Source of the DNA: CAIPVR01 sp049316905
Lineage (GTDB): Bacteria; Actinomycetota; Acidimicrobiia; Acidimicrobiales; Microtrichaceae
DNA length: 27,928 bases
Direction: 5' to 3'
Assembly: GCA_049316905.1 (NCBI GenBank)
Contig: JBMOJH010000044.1
Span: 1-27,928, forward strand
In this document: positions 1 to 6,399 of the stretch, piece after piece
Layout of the letters: every line of letters starts with the position of its first letter
How positions within the stretch are numbered: the stretch's first letter is position 1
Position numbers and translations under genes: made by a program
The notes under the pieces: model-generated
What the model was told of the DNA's origin: nothing
Seen by the model: only the letters and a program-made list of their open reading frames with translations
Databases searched by the model: none

Positions 1-10
1 TACGCTGAGC

Positions 11-26
11 CCCTCCAGCCGGAGGG
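11..26. terminator. Hairpin before the first gene
   Basis: CCCTCC and GGAGGG pair across an AGCC loop. An in-frame-looking TGA lies just before it at 6-8, so this could end an upstream gene cut off by the window edge. There is no T-tract, as is common in high-GC actinobacteria. Confidence 0.35.
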
Positions 27-55
27 AACACCCGGTCCACGGGGAAGGGGAGCTG

Positions 56-778
56 ATGCGAGGGAAGATCGCGACCGCCCCGGCGGCGCTCGTCACGGCG
101 ATGGTGGCCACGGCCTGCATCCCGATCGCCATGCCGACACCCGGCCTGACCTCCGGCGCGCTGGGCGGCGCCCCCGGCCAGGTCGCCCTCACCTTCGATG
201 ACGGTCCGGATCCCACGTGGACGCCCCGGGTCCTCGACGTGCTCGACCGGTACGGCGTGAAGGCCACCTTCTTCGTGCTGGGTTCGAACGCCGCCCGCTA
301 CCCCGATCTGGTCCGGGAGATCGTCGCCCGGGGCCACTCCCTGGGGAACCACACCTGGTCGCACCCGGACCTCACGCGACTGTCCGGCGGGGCGGTCGTG
401 GACCAGCTGCGGTCCACCTCCGACGTGCTCGCGGGCATCGCGAACTACGAGCCGTCGTGCGCCCGGCCCCCGTACCGCGCCACCAACGCCGCGGTGCAGG
501 ACATCATCGCCTCGCTCGGCATGCGGCCGGCGCTGTGGAACGTCGATACGAACGACTACCAGCGGCCGGGAGCGGGGGTGATCGCCCGCCGGGCGCTCGC
601 GGTCCGGCCCGACGGGGTGATCCTCATGCACGACGGCGGCGGCGACCGGTCCCAGACCGTGGCCGCCCTCCCGGCGGTGATCGAGGGCATCCAGGCGCGC
701 GGCTGGTCGCTGACCAAGCTGTGCGACTCCCGCAACTCCGCGCCGCCCGCGGCCCCGGCGCCGGCTCCCACTCCCTGA
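56..778 (+). CDS. Secreted polysaccharide deacetylase (NodB domain, CE4)
   Basis: This 240-residue protein is a carbohydrate esterase family 4 deacetylase, expected to remove N- or O-acetyl groups from cell-wall or extracellular glycans outside the membrane. The family motifs appear in order: TFDDGP (catalytic and metal-binding Asp48 and Asp49), the metal-binding HTWSH (His99 and His103), RPPYR at 137-141, WNVDTND at 161-167, and ILMHDGG at 189-195 with His192. The N-terminus is a signal sequence. Cys21 after VATA could be lipidated, but the lipobox is weak because -3 is Thr-Ala-preceded Ala rather than Leu. The C-terminus ends in an Ala/Pro tail. An AAGGGGAG ribosome-binding site lies just before the ATG. 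It converges on the SGNH hydrolase gene, 27 bp away. The substrate is not determinable from sequence. Confidence 0.9.
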   Translation: MRGKIATAPAALVTAMVATACIPIAMPTPGLTSGALGGAPGQVALTFDDGPDPTWTPRVLDVLDRYGVKATFFVLGSNAARYPDLVREIVARGHSLGNHTWSHPDLTRLSGGAVVDQLRSTSDVLAGIANYEPSCARPPYRATNAAVQDIIASLGMRPALWNVDTNDYQRPGAGVIARRALAVRPDGVILMHDGGGDRSQTVAALPAVIEGIQARGWSLTKLCDSRNSAPPAAPAPAPTP

Positions 779-783
779 CCGGT

Positions 784-799
784 CGGGCCGCCCGGCCCG
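784..799. terminator. Bidirectional hairpin between convergent genes
   Basis: CGGGCC and GGCCCG pair around a GCCC loop in the 27-bp gap between the converging deacetylase and SGNH hydrolase genes. It is placed to serve both strands. No T-tract is present. Confidence 0.4.
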
Positions 800-805
800 C
801 GAACG

Positions 806-1450
806 TCAGCCGACGACCGCTCGGACGATGCGGTCGGCGTGGGCCCGGTAGCCCGCGGCGGACAGGTGCACCCCGTCGCGGGCGAGCAGGCCCGGGTCGG
901 CCCGTACGGCGCTCCAATGGTCGACGATCCACAGGTTCCCGCTGTCGGGCCGGGCGCCGAGCGCGGCCTGTGCGTCGAGGAGGGCACCGTTGACCGGGCC
1001 GTCGCAGCCCCGGCGCCAGGTGTTGACCCACACGACCGGCCGGTCCGGTCCGGCCGCGTCGAGGACCCGCCGCACGGCCGACGCCATCGGGCCACGCGAG
1101 CAGTCGTTCGTCCCGACGGCCACCACGAGGACCCTCGGCATCACGCCCCACGCGGCCCAGGCCTCGGCGATCGAGGCGCCTTCCGCCGCGGGCCGTCCTA
1201 CCCGGGCATCCACGTTCACCACCGCGCAGCCCACCGATCCGAACCGCCCGACCAGCCCGCCGAGGTCGCGCGCGCCGACCGTGAGCGAGTCGCCGATCAC
1301 CCCGACCTGACAGGCGGGATCGCCAGCGAGCGCCGTGGAGCGCTGCAGGGGTGTGTCCTCCGGGTTGCAGGCCGAGACCAGGCCGATCGTCGCCATCGCC
1401 AGCACCATGGCGATGAGCGGCCTCACACATCCACGCACCGGGACTCCCAT
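806..1450 (-). CDS. SGNH/GDSL-type hydrolase, predicted lipoprotein
   Basis: This 214-residue protein belongs to the SGNH hydrolase superfamily (esterase, lipase or acetylesterase). It has the block I motif GDSLTVG with nucleophile Ser55, GTND at 113-116 with oxyanion-hole Asn115, and DGVHLS near the C-terminus with the catalytic Asp192/His195 pair. The N-terminus is a signal peptide ending in LVSAC, a good lipobox, so Cys28 is probably lipidated and the enzyme faces the outside of the membrane. The full-length start at 1450 keeps the complete signal peptide. It is divergent from moaA and converges on the polysaccharide deacetylase. Both are exported enzymes that could act on acetylated glycans, but a shared role is inference. 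Confidence 0.85.
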   Translation of the reverse strand: MGVPVRGCVRPLIAMVLAMATIGLVSACNPEDTPLQRSTALAGDPACQVGVIGDSLTVGARDLGGLVGRFGSVGCAVVNVDARVGRPAAEGASIAEAWAAWGVMPRVLVVAVGTNDCSRGPMASAVRRVLDAAGPDRPVVWVNTWRRGCDGPVNGALLDAQAALGARPDSGNLWIVDHWSAVRADPGLLARDGVHLSAAGYRAHADRIVRAVVG

Positions 1451-1501
1451 CCGTCGCGGTCGTCGCTCCGGGCGGCGGCCTGGCCGCGCCCGGAACCACC
1501 G

Positions 1502-1507
1502 ACTCTA
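1502..1507 (-). promoter_or_regulatory. Possible -10 box for the SGNH hydrolase gene
   Basis: TAGAGT on the minus strand, about 50 nt upstream of the start, in the short divergent gap shared with moaA. No convincing -35 hexamer was seen. Confidence 0.3.
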
Positions 1508-1549
1508 CGCCCGTCGACCCCCCGGGGGAGGGTGTGCCGGCCCCGCACG

Positions 1550-1555
1550 TAGGAT
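1550..1555 (+). promoter_or_regulatory. -10 box placed for a leaderless moaA transcript
   Basis: TAGGAT ends 7 nt before the GTG start codon of moaA, the spacing expected if transcription starts at or next to the start codon. No Shine-Dalgarno sequence precedes this GTG, which supports it. No clear -35 is visible. Confidence 0.4.
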
Positions 1556-1562
1556 CGGGTCC

Positions 1563-2543
1563 GTGCCTGCCCTCGTCGACGGTTTCGGCCGGGTCCACCG
1601 CGACCTGCGGATCTCGGTGACGGACCGCTGCAACTTCCGGTGTGACTACTGCATGCCCGAGGAGGGCATGGACTGGCTGCCCCGGTCGGAGCTGCTCACG
1701 TTCGAGGAGATCGAGCGGGTGGCCGCCCTGATGGTTCGGCGCTTCGGGGTGGATTCGATCCGCCTCACCGGCGGTGAGCCCACGGTGCGGGCGCACCTCC
1801 CGGTGCTCATCGGCAAGCTCGCGGCGCTGGAGGTGGACCTGGCGCTCACCACCAACGGCGCCGGTCTCGCCGCCGGAGCGCACGACCTCCGCGCCGCCGG
1901 GCTCCGACGCATCAACGTCTCGCTCGACACGCTCCGGCGCGACCGCTTCGAGCAGCTGACGCGCCGCGACGAGCTCGACCGGGTGCTCGCAGGGATCGAT
2001 GCCGCCGTGAGCGCCGGACTCGACCCGGTGAAGGTGAACACCGTGGTCATGCGCGGGGTCAACGACGACGAGATCGTCGACCTCGCCCGCTTCGGCCGCG
2101 AGCGCGGCGTGACCGTCCGGTTCATCGAGTTCATGCCGCTCGACGCGCAGCGCGGGTGGCGGCGCGACCAGGTGGTCGCCCAGCGCGAGATCGTCGAGCG
2201 GATCCACGAGGTGTTCCCGTTGGCGCCGGTGGAGCGTGGCCACGATCCCGCCGGTCGGTTCCGCTACCTCGACGGTGTCGGTGAGCTCGGCGTGATCCCC
2301 AGCGTCACCGAGCCCTTCTGCGGCGACTGCGACAGGATCCGCCTCACCTCGGAGGGCAAGCTGCGGAACTGCCTGTTCGCGGTCGAGGAGACCGACCTGC
2401 GCGCGGTGCTGCGCTCCGGTGGCTCCGACGACGACCTGGCCGACGCCATCACGTGCTGCGTGGCCGGCAAGTGGGAGGGCCACGCGATCGGTCGGGTGCG
2501 GTTCATCCGCCCCGAACGCTCGATGTCGCAGATCGGCGGGTAG
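1563..2543 (+). CDS. moaA: GTP 3',8-cyclase MoaA (molybdenum cofactor synthesis)
   Basis: This radical SAM enzyme performs the first step of molybdenum cofactor synthesis, converting GTP to 3',8-cyclo-7,8-dihydro-GTP, which MoaC turns into cyclic pyranopterin monophosphate. The radical SAM cluster ligands are Cys23, Cys27 and Cys30 (CNFRCDYC), followed by the SAM-binding TGGEPTVR. The C-terminal auxiliary cluster is complete: Cys253, Cys256 and Cys270 in the spacing CxxC-13-C. The protein ends in the conserved Gly-Gly. The GTG at 1563 gives 326 residues, the usual family length. The open frame runs further upstream, but that extension is arginine-rich, unlike MoaA, and overlaps the divergent gene. 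The partner moaC lies about 2.4 kb downstream, separated by two genes on the opposite strand. Confidence 0.96.
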   Translation: MPALVDGFGRVHRDLRISVTDRCNFRCDYCMPEEGMDWLPRSELLTFEEIERVAALMVRRFGVDSIRLTGGEPTVRAHLPVLIGKLAALEVDLALTTNGAGLAAGAHDLRAAGLRRINVSLDTLRRDRFEQLTRRDELDRVLAGIDAAVSAGLDPVKVNTVVMRGVNDDEIVDLARFGRERGVTVRFIEFMPLDAQRGWRRDQVVAQREIVERIHEVFPLAPVERGHDPAGRFRYLDGVGELGVIPSVTEPFCGDCDRIRLTSEGKLRNCLFAVEETDLRAVLRSGGSDDDLADAITCCVAGKWEGHAIGRVRFIRPERSMSQIGG

Positions 2544-2555
2544 CCGCCCGCCCCG

Positions 2556-2569
2556 GACCCGACCGGGTC
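2556..2569. terminator. Short hairpin between moaA and the convergent gene
   Basis: GACCCG and CGGGTC face each other with a 2-nt centre, in the 24-bp gap between converging genes, overlapping the last codon of the minus-strand gene. It is short and has no T-tract, so support is weak. Confidence 0.25.
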
Positions 2570-3413
2570 AGGCGACCGCCGTCGGCGGCACGCCGCCCTG
2601 GCGGGCGAGCTCGACCAGTTCCTCGTCGAGTTCGGTCAGCTCCCCGATCAGCCGGAGGAGGCCGCGGTCGACCTGCTGGCGCCGCAGCCGTTCCGGCGTG
2701 GCGTGCAGGTGCTGCACCGTCCGGCGCCCCAGGCCCAGCCGGTCGGCGACGTCATGGGCGATCCGGTCGAGCTGCTCGGTGGTGCCGACCACGTCGACCG
2801 ACGCCAGATTGGCCAGTGCGACGGGCCGTAGCTCGTCCCGGGTCGCGGCCGGGCCGCAGTCGAAGAGGCTCTGCAGCGGGTGGCTGTGGGTCGGCGGGAA
2901 CGGCGGCCCGAGCGCCCCGAAACGCTCCTCCGGGGCGAAGGTGCGGTGCGCGTCGACGAGCCCGATCCGGTGGCCGAGGTGCCGGGCCTGGTAGTCCGCG
3001 ACCAGGTCGCGCCATCGTTCGTGGGTCAGGAACTCGGCCAGCGTCAGGTCGCCCCACTCCGCGCGCACCTCGGGCGCGGCACGGAGGTGCGAGTAGTGCG
3101 AGAGCGTGCGCTCCACCGGATCGCGCAACACCGTGACCGCAGTGGTGGACGCCGGGAGGAGTTCGAGGGCCTCGAACGAGAGATGGCCGGACAAGAAGCG
3201 GATGTGGGCCCAGGTGTCGTCCGGGAGCCGGACGAAGTCGTCGAGCGTGAGCCCCACCATCGTGCTCCCGGGCGACCGGGCCTCGAGCGGGCGGGCGATC
3301 ACGTCGGCCAGCGCCCGGCCGGCGGTCTTCATGACGTGCACGAAGCAGACGGGCCCGGCCTCGCCGTCCGCGCCGGTCGATCCGGTGCCCCCGGGGCCGG
3401 GCCCGCAGTCCAT
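2568..3413 (-). CDS. Sulfotransferase-family protein
   Basis: This 281-residue protein resembles PAPS-dependent sulfotransferases of the Gal-3-O/heparan 2-O type. FVHVMKTAGRAL at 24-35 is the 5'-phosphosulfate-binding loop (Lys29, Thr30), and TVLRDPVERTLSHY at 94-107 is the 3'-phosphate-binding segment with the Arg and Ser ligands. The C-terminal half is alpha-helical and typical of the family. There is no signal peptide, so it is probably cytosolic and acts on a carbohydrate or lipid acceptor that cannot be named. The start at 3413 is supported by TAGGGT six nucleotides upstream (leaderless arrangement). It converges on moaA and is unlinked to any obvious glycan cluster. Confidence 0.8.
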   Translation of the reverse strand: MDCGPGPGGTGSTGADGEAGPVCFVHVMKTAGRALADVIARPLEARSPGSTMVGLTLDDFVRLPDDTWAHIRFLSGHLSFEALELLPASTTAVTVLRDPVERTLSHYSHLRAAPEVRAEWGDLTLAEFLTHERWRDLVADYQARHLGHRIGLVDAHRTFAPEERFGALGPPFPPTHSHPLQSLFDCGPAATRDELRPVALANLASVDVVGTTEQLDRIAHDVADRLGLGRRTVQHLHATPERLRRQQVDRGLLRLIGELTELDEELVELARQGGVPPTAVA

Positions 3414-3419
3414 CGTCCG

Positions 3420-3425
3420 ACCCTA
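3420..3425 (-). promoter_or_regulatory. -10 box placed for a leaderless sulfotransferase transcript
   Basis: TAGGGT on the minus strand ends 6 nt before the ATG at 3413, leaving no room for a ribosome-binding site. Its position, matching moaA, moaC and tetR, is the main support. Confidence 0.35.
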
Positions 3426-3454
3426 GTGAACGGGCACCGATCGGTCGCGGCGGC

Positions 3455-4765
3455 TCAGTGCCGCAGGTAGCCGAGGTGGTGCGCCTCGCGGGCGAGCTGG
3501 TCCCGGTAGTCGGGGTGCGACACGCCGATGAGCCGCTCGGCGCGCTGGGAGAGGGTGGCGCCCCGCAGCTCCGCGACGCCCCACTCGGTGACCACCTTGT
3601 CCACCGTGTTCTTCAACGTGGTCACCACCGAGCCGCGGGTGAGCCGGCTCACGATGCGACTGGTGGCGCCGTCCTTGGCCGTCGAGTGCAGGGCGATGAA
3701 GCCCTGGCCGTCCCGGCTCATCATGGCGCCCTTGGCGAAGTCGGCCTGCCCGCCCGAACCCGACCAGTAGCGCCCGTGGATCGTCTCGGAGGCGCACTGC
3801 CCGAGCAGGTCCACCTCGGTGGTGGCGTTGATCGACACGAACCGGTCGTGGGACGCGATCACCCGGGTGTCGTTCACGTACTCCACGCCCAGGAACTCCA
3901 CGACGGGGTTCTCGTCGAGGAAGTCGTAGACCCGCCGGGTGCCGAGGGCGAAGGTCGTCACCATGCGGTTGCGATGGTGGGCCTTGTGGACGCCGGTCAC
4001 CACGCCGGCCTCGGCCAGGGCCACCAGGCCGTCGGAGACGAGCTCGGTGTGCACGCCGAGGTCGTGGTGGTCCGTGAGCTCCTGCATGACCGCGTCGGGG
4101 ACGGCGCCGAGCCCGACCTGGATCGTGGAGCCGTCCTCGATCCGCTCCGCGACGAGGCGACCGATCGCCCGGTCCACGTCGGTCGGTCGGCCCGGCGGCA
4201 CCTCGAGCAGCGGCCGGTCGACCCGGCACCATCCGGCCACCTGGCTCATGTGCACCGTGTTGTTGCCGTGCGTCCGGGGCATCTGCTCGTTCGCCTCGAG
4301 GAACACGGGGACCCGTCCGATGAAGCTGGCCACGTAGTCGGCGTTGCAGCCGAGCGAGAAGTAGCCGTGACGGTCGGGTCCGGACGCGGCGGCGAGCACC
4401 ACGGGTCGCTCGCAGGACTGCGCGAGCAGCGCCGGTACCTCGCTGAAGTGCGACGGGACCAGGTCCACACCGCCCTCGTGGAAGTGGGGCCGGGTGACCG
4501 GCGACAGGAAGTACGACACGTGGCGGAGGCGGCTGCCCCACCGGCCGTCGAGGTACGGCCGGTCCACGAGGGCGTGCATCTGGTGGACGCGCACGTCGCG
4601 CAGCTCCGGCGCGGCCTCCTCGACCGCGTCGAGGACGGTGACCGGCTCGCCCACCGCGAGCGGCACGATCAGGTCGGTCCCGGGGCCGATGAGGTCGAGC
4701 ACGGCCTCGGGCTCGACCGGCCCCCGGGCCGCCGGCGCACCGGCCGTCATGTCGTCTCCCGGCAT
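3455..4765 (-). CDS. Acetyl-CoA hydrolase/transferase family protein (4-hydroxybutyrate CoA-transferase type)
   Basis: This 436-residue family I CoA-transferase swaps CoA between an acyl-CoA (often acetyl-CoA) and a short carboxylate such as 4-hydroxybutyrate, butyrate or succinate. The length matches the 4-hydroxybutyrate/butyryl-CoA:acetate group. QVGLGAVPDAV at 216-226 is the conserved glycine segment. VHTELVSDG at 239-246 carries Glu241, the candidate nucleophile that forms the glutamyl-CoA thioester. SINATTEVDLLGQ and the later GSGGQADF block are also family signatures. Both ATG 4765 and ATG 4750 have a purine-rich site upstream (GGAGG and GGGAG), so the start could be five residues later. 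It is divergent from moaC. The specific acid is not determinable. Confidence 0.88.
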   Translation of the reverse strand: MPGDDMTAGAPAARGPVEPEAVLDLIGPGTDLIVPLAVGEPVTVLDAVEEAAPELRDVRVHQMHALVDRPYLDGRWGSRLRHVSYFLSPVTRPHFHEGGVDLVPSHFSEVPALLAQSCERPVVLAAASGPDRHGYFSLGCNADYVASFIGRVPVFLEANEQMPRTHGNNTVHMSQVAGWCRVDRPLLEVPPGRPTDVDRAIGRLVAERIEDGSTIQVGLGAVPDAVMQELTDHHDLGVHTELVSDGLVALAEAGVVTGVHKAHHRNRMVTTFALGTRRVYDFLDENPVVEFLGVEYVNDTRVIASHDRFVSINATTEVDLLGQCASETIHGRYWSGSGGQADFAKGAMMSRDGQGFIALHSTAKDGATSRIVSRLTRGSVVTTLKNTVDKVVTEWGVAELRGATLSQRAERLIGVSHPDYRDQLAREAHHLGYLRH

Positions 4766-4885
4766 CGCGCCGCCCTCCGGCCTCGGTCCCCACGGGGATG
4801 GTCGTCCCGGTCGGGCCTGGGTCCGGCCGGGATCTGCTGCCCCGACGCTACGACGTCCACGCCGTTGGGTCGCGATGCGGGGGCC

Positions 4886-4891
4886 TAGACT
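4886..4891 (+). promoter_or_regulatory. -10 box placed for a leaderless moaC transcript
   Basis: TAGACT ends 8 nt before the moaC ATG at 4900, and no Shine-Dalgarno sequence is present between them. No strong -35 hexamer is visible. Confidence 0.4.
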
Positions 4892-4899
4892 CCCACCCC

Positions 4900-5406
<507 letters not shown>

Positions 5407-5441
5407 TCCCGGCGCCGGACCGGCCCGTCGTGCGGCCGGCT

Positions 5442-5459
5442 CGCCCCTGCGCAGGGGCG
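5442..5459 (+). terminator. Perfect 18-bp palindrome after moaC
   Basis: CGCCCCTG and CAGGGGCG are exact reverse complements around a CG centre, 36 bp after the moaC stop. It is a plausible intrinsic terminator without a T-tract, separating moaC from the following promoter region. Confidence 0.5.
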
Positions 5460-5489
5460 TCGGTGCGTGACGTGACGCGTGGGTGTCCC

Positions 5490-5511
5490 TAGAATGACAT
5501 CGATGTCATTC
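5490..5511 (+). promoter_or_regulatory. LacI/cre-like palindromic operator overlapping a -10 box
   Basis: A perfect 20-bp palindrome (5492-5511) contains TGACATCGATGTCA, which fits the general LacI/CcpA operator pattern TGNNANCGNTNNCA with its central CG. Its left arm overlaps TAGAAT (5490-5495), a good -10, with a weak GTGACG -35 candidate 17 bp upstream. Binding here would be expected to block transcription toward the gene at 5593. The regulator is not encoded nearby. Confidence 0.55.
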
Positions 5512-5513
5512 GT

Positions 5514-5535
5514 CAACGACTTGTAACAGTCGTTG
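5514..5535 (+). promoter_or_regulatory. Second inverted repeat and alternative promoter before the SepX/GlpR-like gene
   Basis: CAACGACT (5514-5521) and AGTCGTTG (5528-5535) form an 8-bp inverted repeat around TGTAAC, only two bases after the first palindrome. TTGTAA (5521-5526), 18 bp before TAGCTT (5545-5550), could be a separate promoter whose -35 lies in this repeat. In RNA it could also be a 5' leader hairpin. Confidence 0.4.
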
Positions 5536-5592
5536 CACAACCGTTAGCTTCGGGTGAACGCCTGAGGGGAACGAAAGGACGCCGCGCCTCCC

Positions 5593-6114
5593 ATGAGTGT
5601 CTCCACACTGGTGTTGCTCGGACTGGCCCTCGTGTGGGCCGTGGTCCTCCTGCCGGAGGGCATCGCACGCTTCTCGTCGCTCCGCAGCGGCGACAGCATC
5701 CGTTCCTTCAGCAACCAGCTCTCGTCGATCCAACGTCAGCCCCAGGCCGGTGCGGCCCGTGGCTCGAACGTCATCGACCTCGGCGACCGCCGCCCGTCGG
5801 GCACCCGTTCGGTGTCCCCCGCGGTGCGCAAGCGCCGTCAGGAGGTCCTTGGCGCCCTCGGCGGTGCCGCCCTCGTCACGCTGCTGGGCGCCGTCGCGTT
5901 CGGTGGCCTGTTCGTGCTGCTCTTCCTCCTCGCCGGCGGCCTCTTCGTGGCCTACGTGGCGGCGCTGGTGCAGGTCACGAACCGCACCGCGGCCCGGCAC
6001 AACCCGGCCCGCGCGGCCATCGCGGGGTCCGCGGGCCGTCCCGCCACCCGGGTGGAGCCGGCGGTGGCGGTCGGCCGGGTCATGCCCGTGCAGGCCCGCC
6101 GCATCGCCAACTGA
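5593..6114 (+). CDS. SepX/GlpR-like divisome-associated membrane protein
   Basis: This 173-residue protein has a short N-terminal membrane segment at about 5-22 and a second hydrophobic region at about 96-132, long enough for two passes. Between them is a polar cytosolic linker containing IRSFSNQLSSI and a basic RKRRQEVL stretch. This layout matches the actinobacterial SepX/GlpR family: an N-terminal anchor of the type xxxLVWAVVLLP followed by an Arg-rich linker. SepX is a Streptomyces cell-division membrane protein. GlpR is the Corynebacterium membrane receptor of Glp, a gephyrin/MoeA-like protein that binds FtsZ. In actinobacteria these genes are often found near Mo-cofactor genes, and here it directly follows moaC. 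Similarity is judged by eye, so the assignment is moderate. The start has a purine-rich GAAAGGA about 13 nt upstream. Confidence 0.6.
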   Translation: MSVSTLVLLGLALVWAVVLLPEGIARFSSLRSGDSIRSFSNQLSSIQRQPQAGAARGSNVIDLGDRRPSGTRSVSPAVRKRRQEVLGALGGAALVTLLGAVAFGGLFVLLFLLAGGLFVAYVAALVQVTNRTAARHNPARAAIAGSAGRPATRVEPAVAVGRVMPVQARRIAN

Positions 6115-6153
6115 GCCACGTCCCGGCATTCGGGCGGGTCCGTTCCCGTTCGC

Positions 6154-6159
6154 TACACT
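6154..6159 (+). promoter_or_regulatory. Possible -10 box of the tRNA-Ala gene
   Basis: TACACT lies 13 nt before the first base of the tRNA, a suitable distance for a short 5' leader. The -35 region is GC-rich and unconvincing. Confidence 0.35.
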
Positions 6160-6172
6160 GCCGGTTCCCAAC

Positions 6173-6246
6173 GGGGGTGTAGCTCAGCTGGCTAGAGCGC
6201 TTCGGTCGCATCGAAGAGGTCGTGGGTTCGACTCCCATCACCTCCA
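6173..6246 (+). tRNA. tRNA-Ala (anticodon CGC)
   Basis: A complete 74-nt cloverleaf is visible. The acceptor arm GGGGGTG pairs with CACCTCC and includes the G3-T70 wobble pair that is the alanine identity element. The D-arm is GCTC/GAGC. The anticodon stem CTTCG/CGAAG encloses GTCGCAT, with anticodon CGC at 6207-6209. The T-arm is GTGGG/CCCAT around TTCGACT. The discriminator is A at 6246, followed by CCG, so CCA is not fully encoded and must be added. It reads GCG codons. Loop position 32 is G, which is uncommon. Confidence 0.95.
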
Positions 6247-6256
6247 CCGTTGAACA

Positions 6257-6281
6257 GGACCCGGGCCCGGTGCCCGGGTCC
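6257..6281 (+). terminator. Hairpin terminator after tRNA-Ala
   Basis: GGACCCGGGC and GCCCGGGTCC form a perfect 10-bp stem with a 5-nt loop, starting 11 bp after the tRNA. It also faces the end of the minus-strand transporter gene and could serve both. No T-tract. Confidence 0.6.
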
Positions 6282-6382
6282 CCAGGGGCCACGACCCGAC
6301 GTACACCCGCCCGCCCTTCCCGGTGGAGAGGTGGTACGGCACCTGCACGAAGTCCGATCCGTTGGCGCCCCGTAGGTCTGGC

Positions 6383-6399
6383 CGGCGGCTCAGCCGCCG
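6383..6399 (-). terminator. Hairpin enclosing the stop codon of the ABC fusion gene
   Basis: CGGCGGC and GCCGCCG are exact complements on either side of TCA, the stop codon read on the minus strand. It could act as a terminator or 3' stabilising stem for the transporter operon. Confidence 0.35.

Noticed and set aside
624..2483. Long open frame antisense to moaA
   Set aside because: It lies opposite moaA and the SGNH gene, has no family motifs and a composition expected from reversed high-GC codons.
3423..4793. Minus-strand frame overlapping the CoA-transferase in another phase
   Set aside because: Arg/Gly/Pro-rich shadow; the CoA-transferase frame contains the full set of family motifs.
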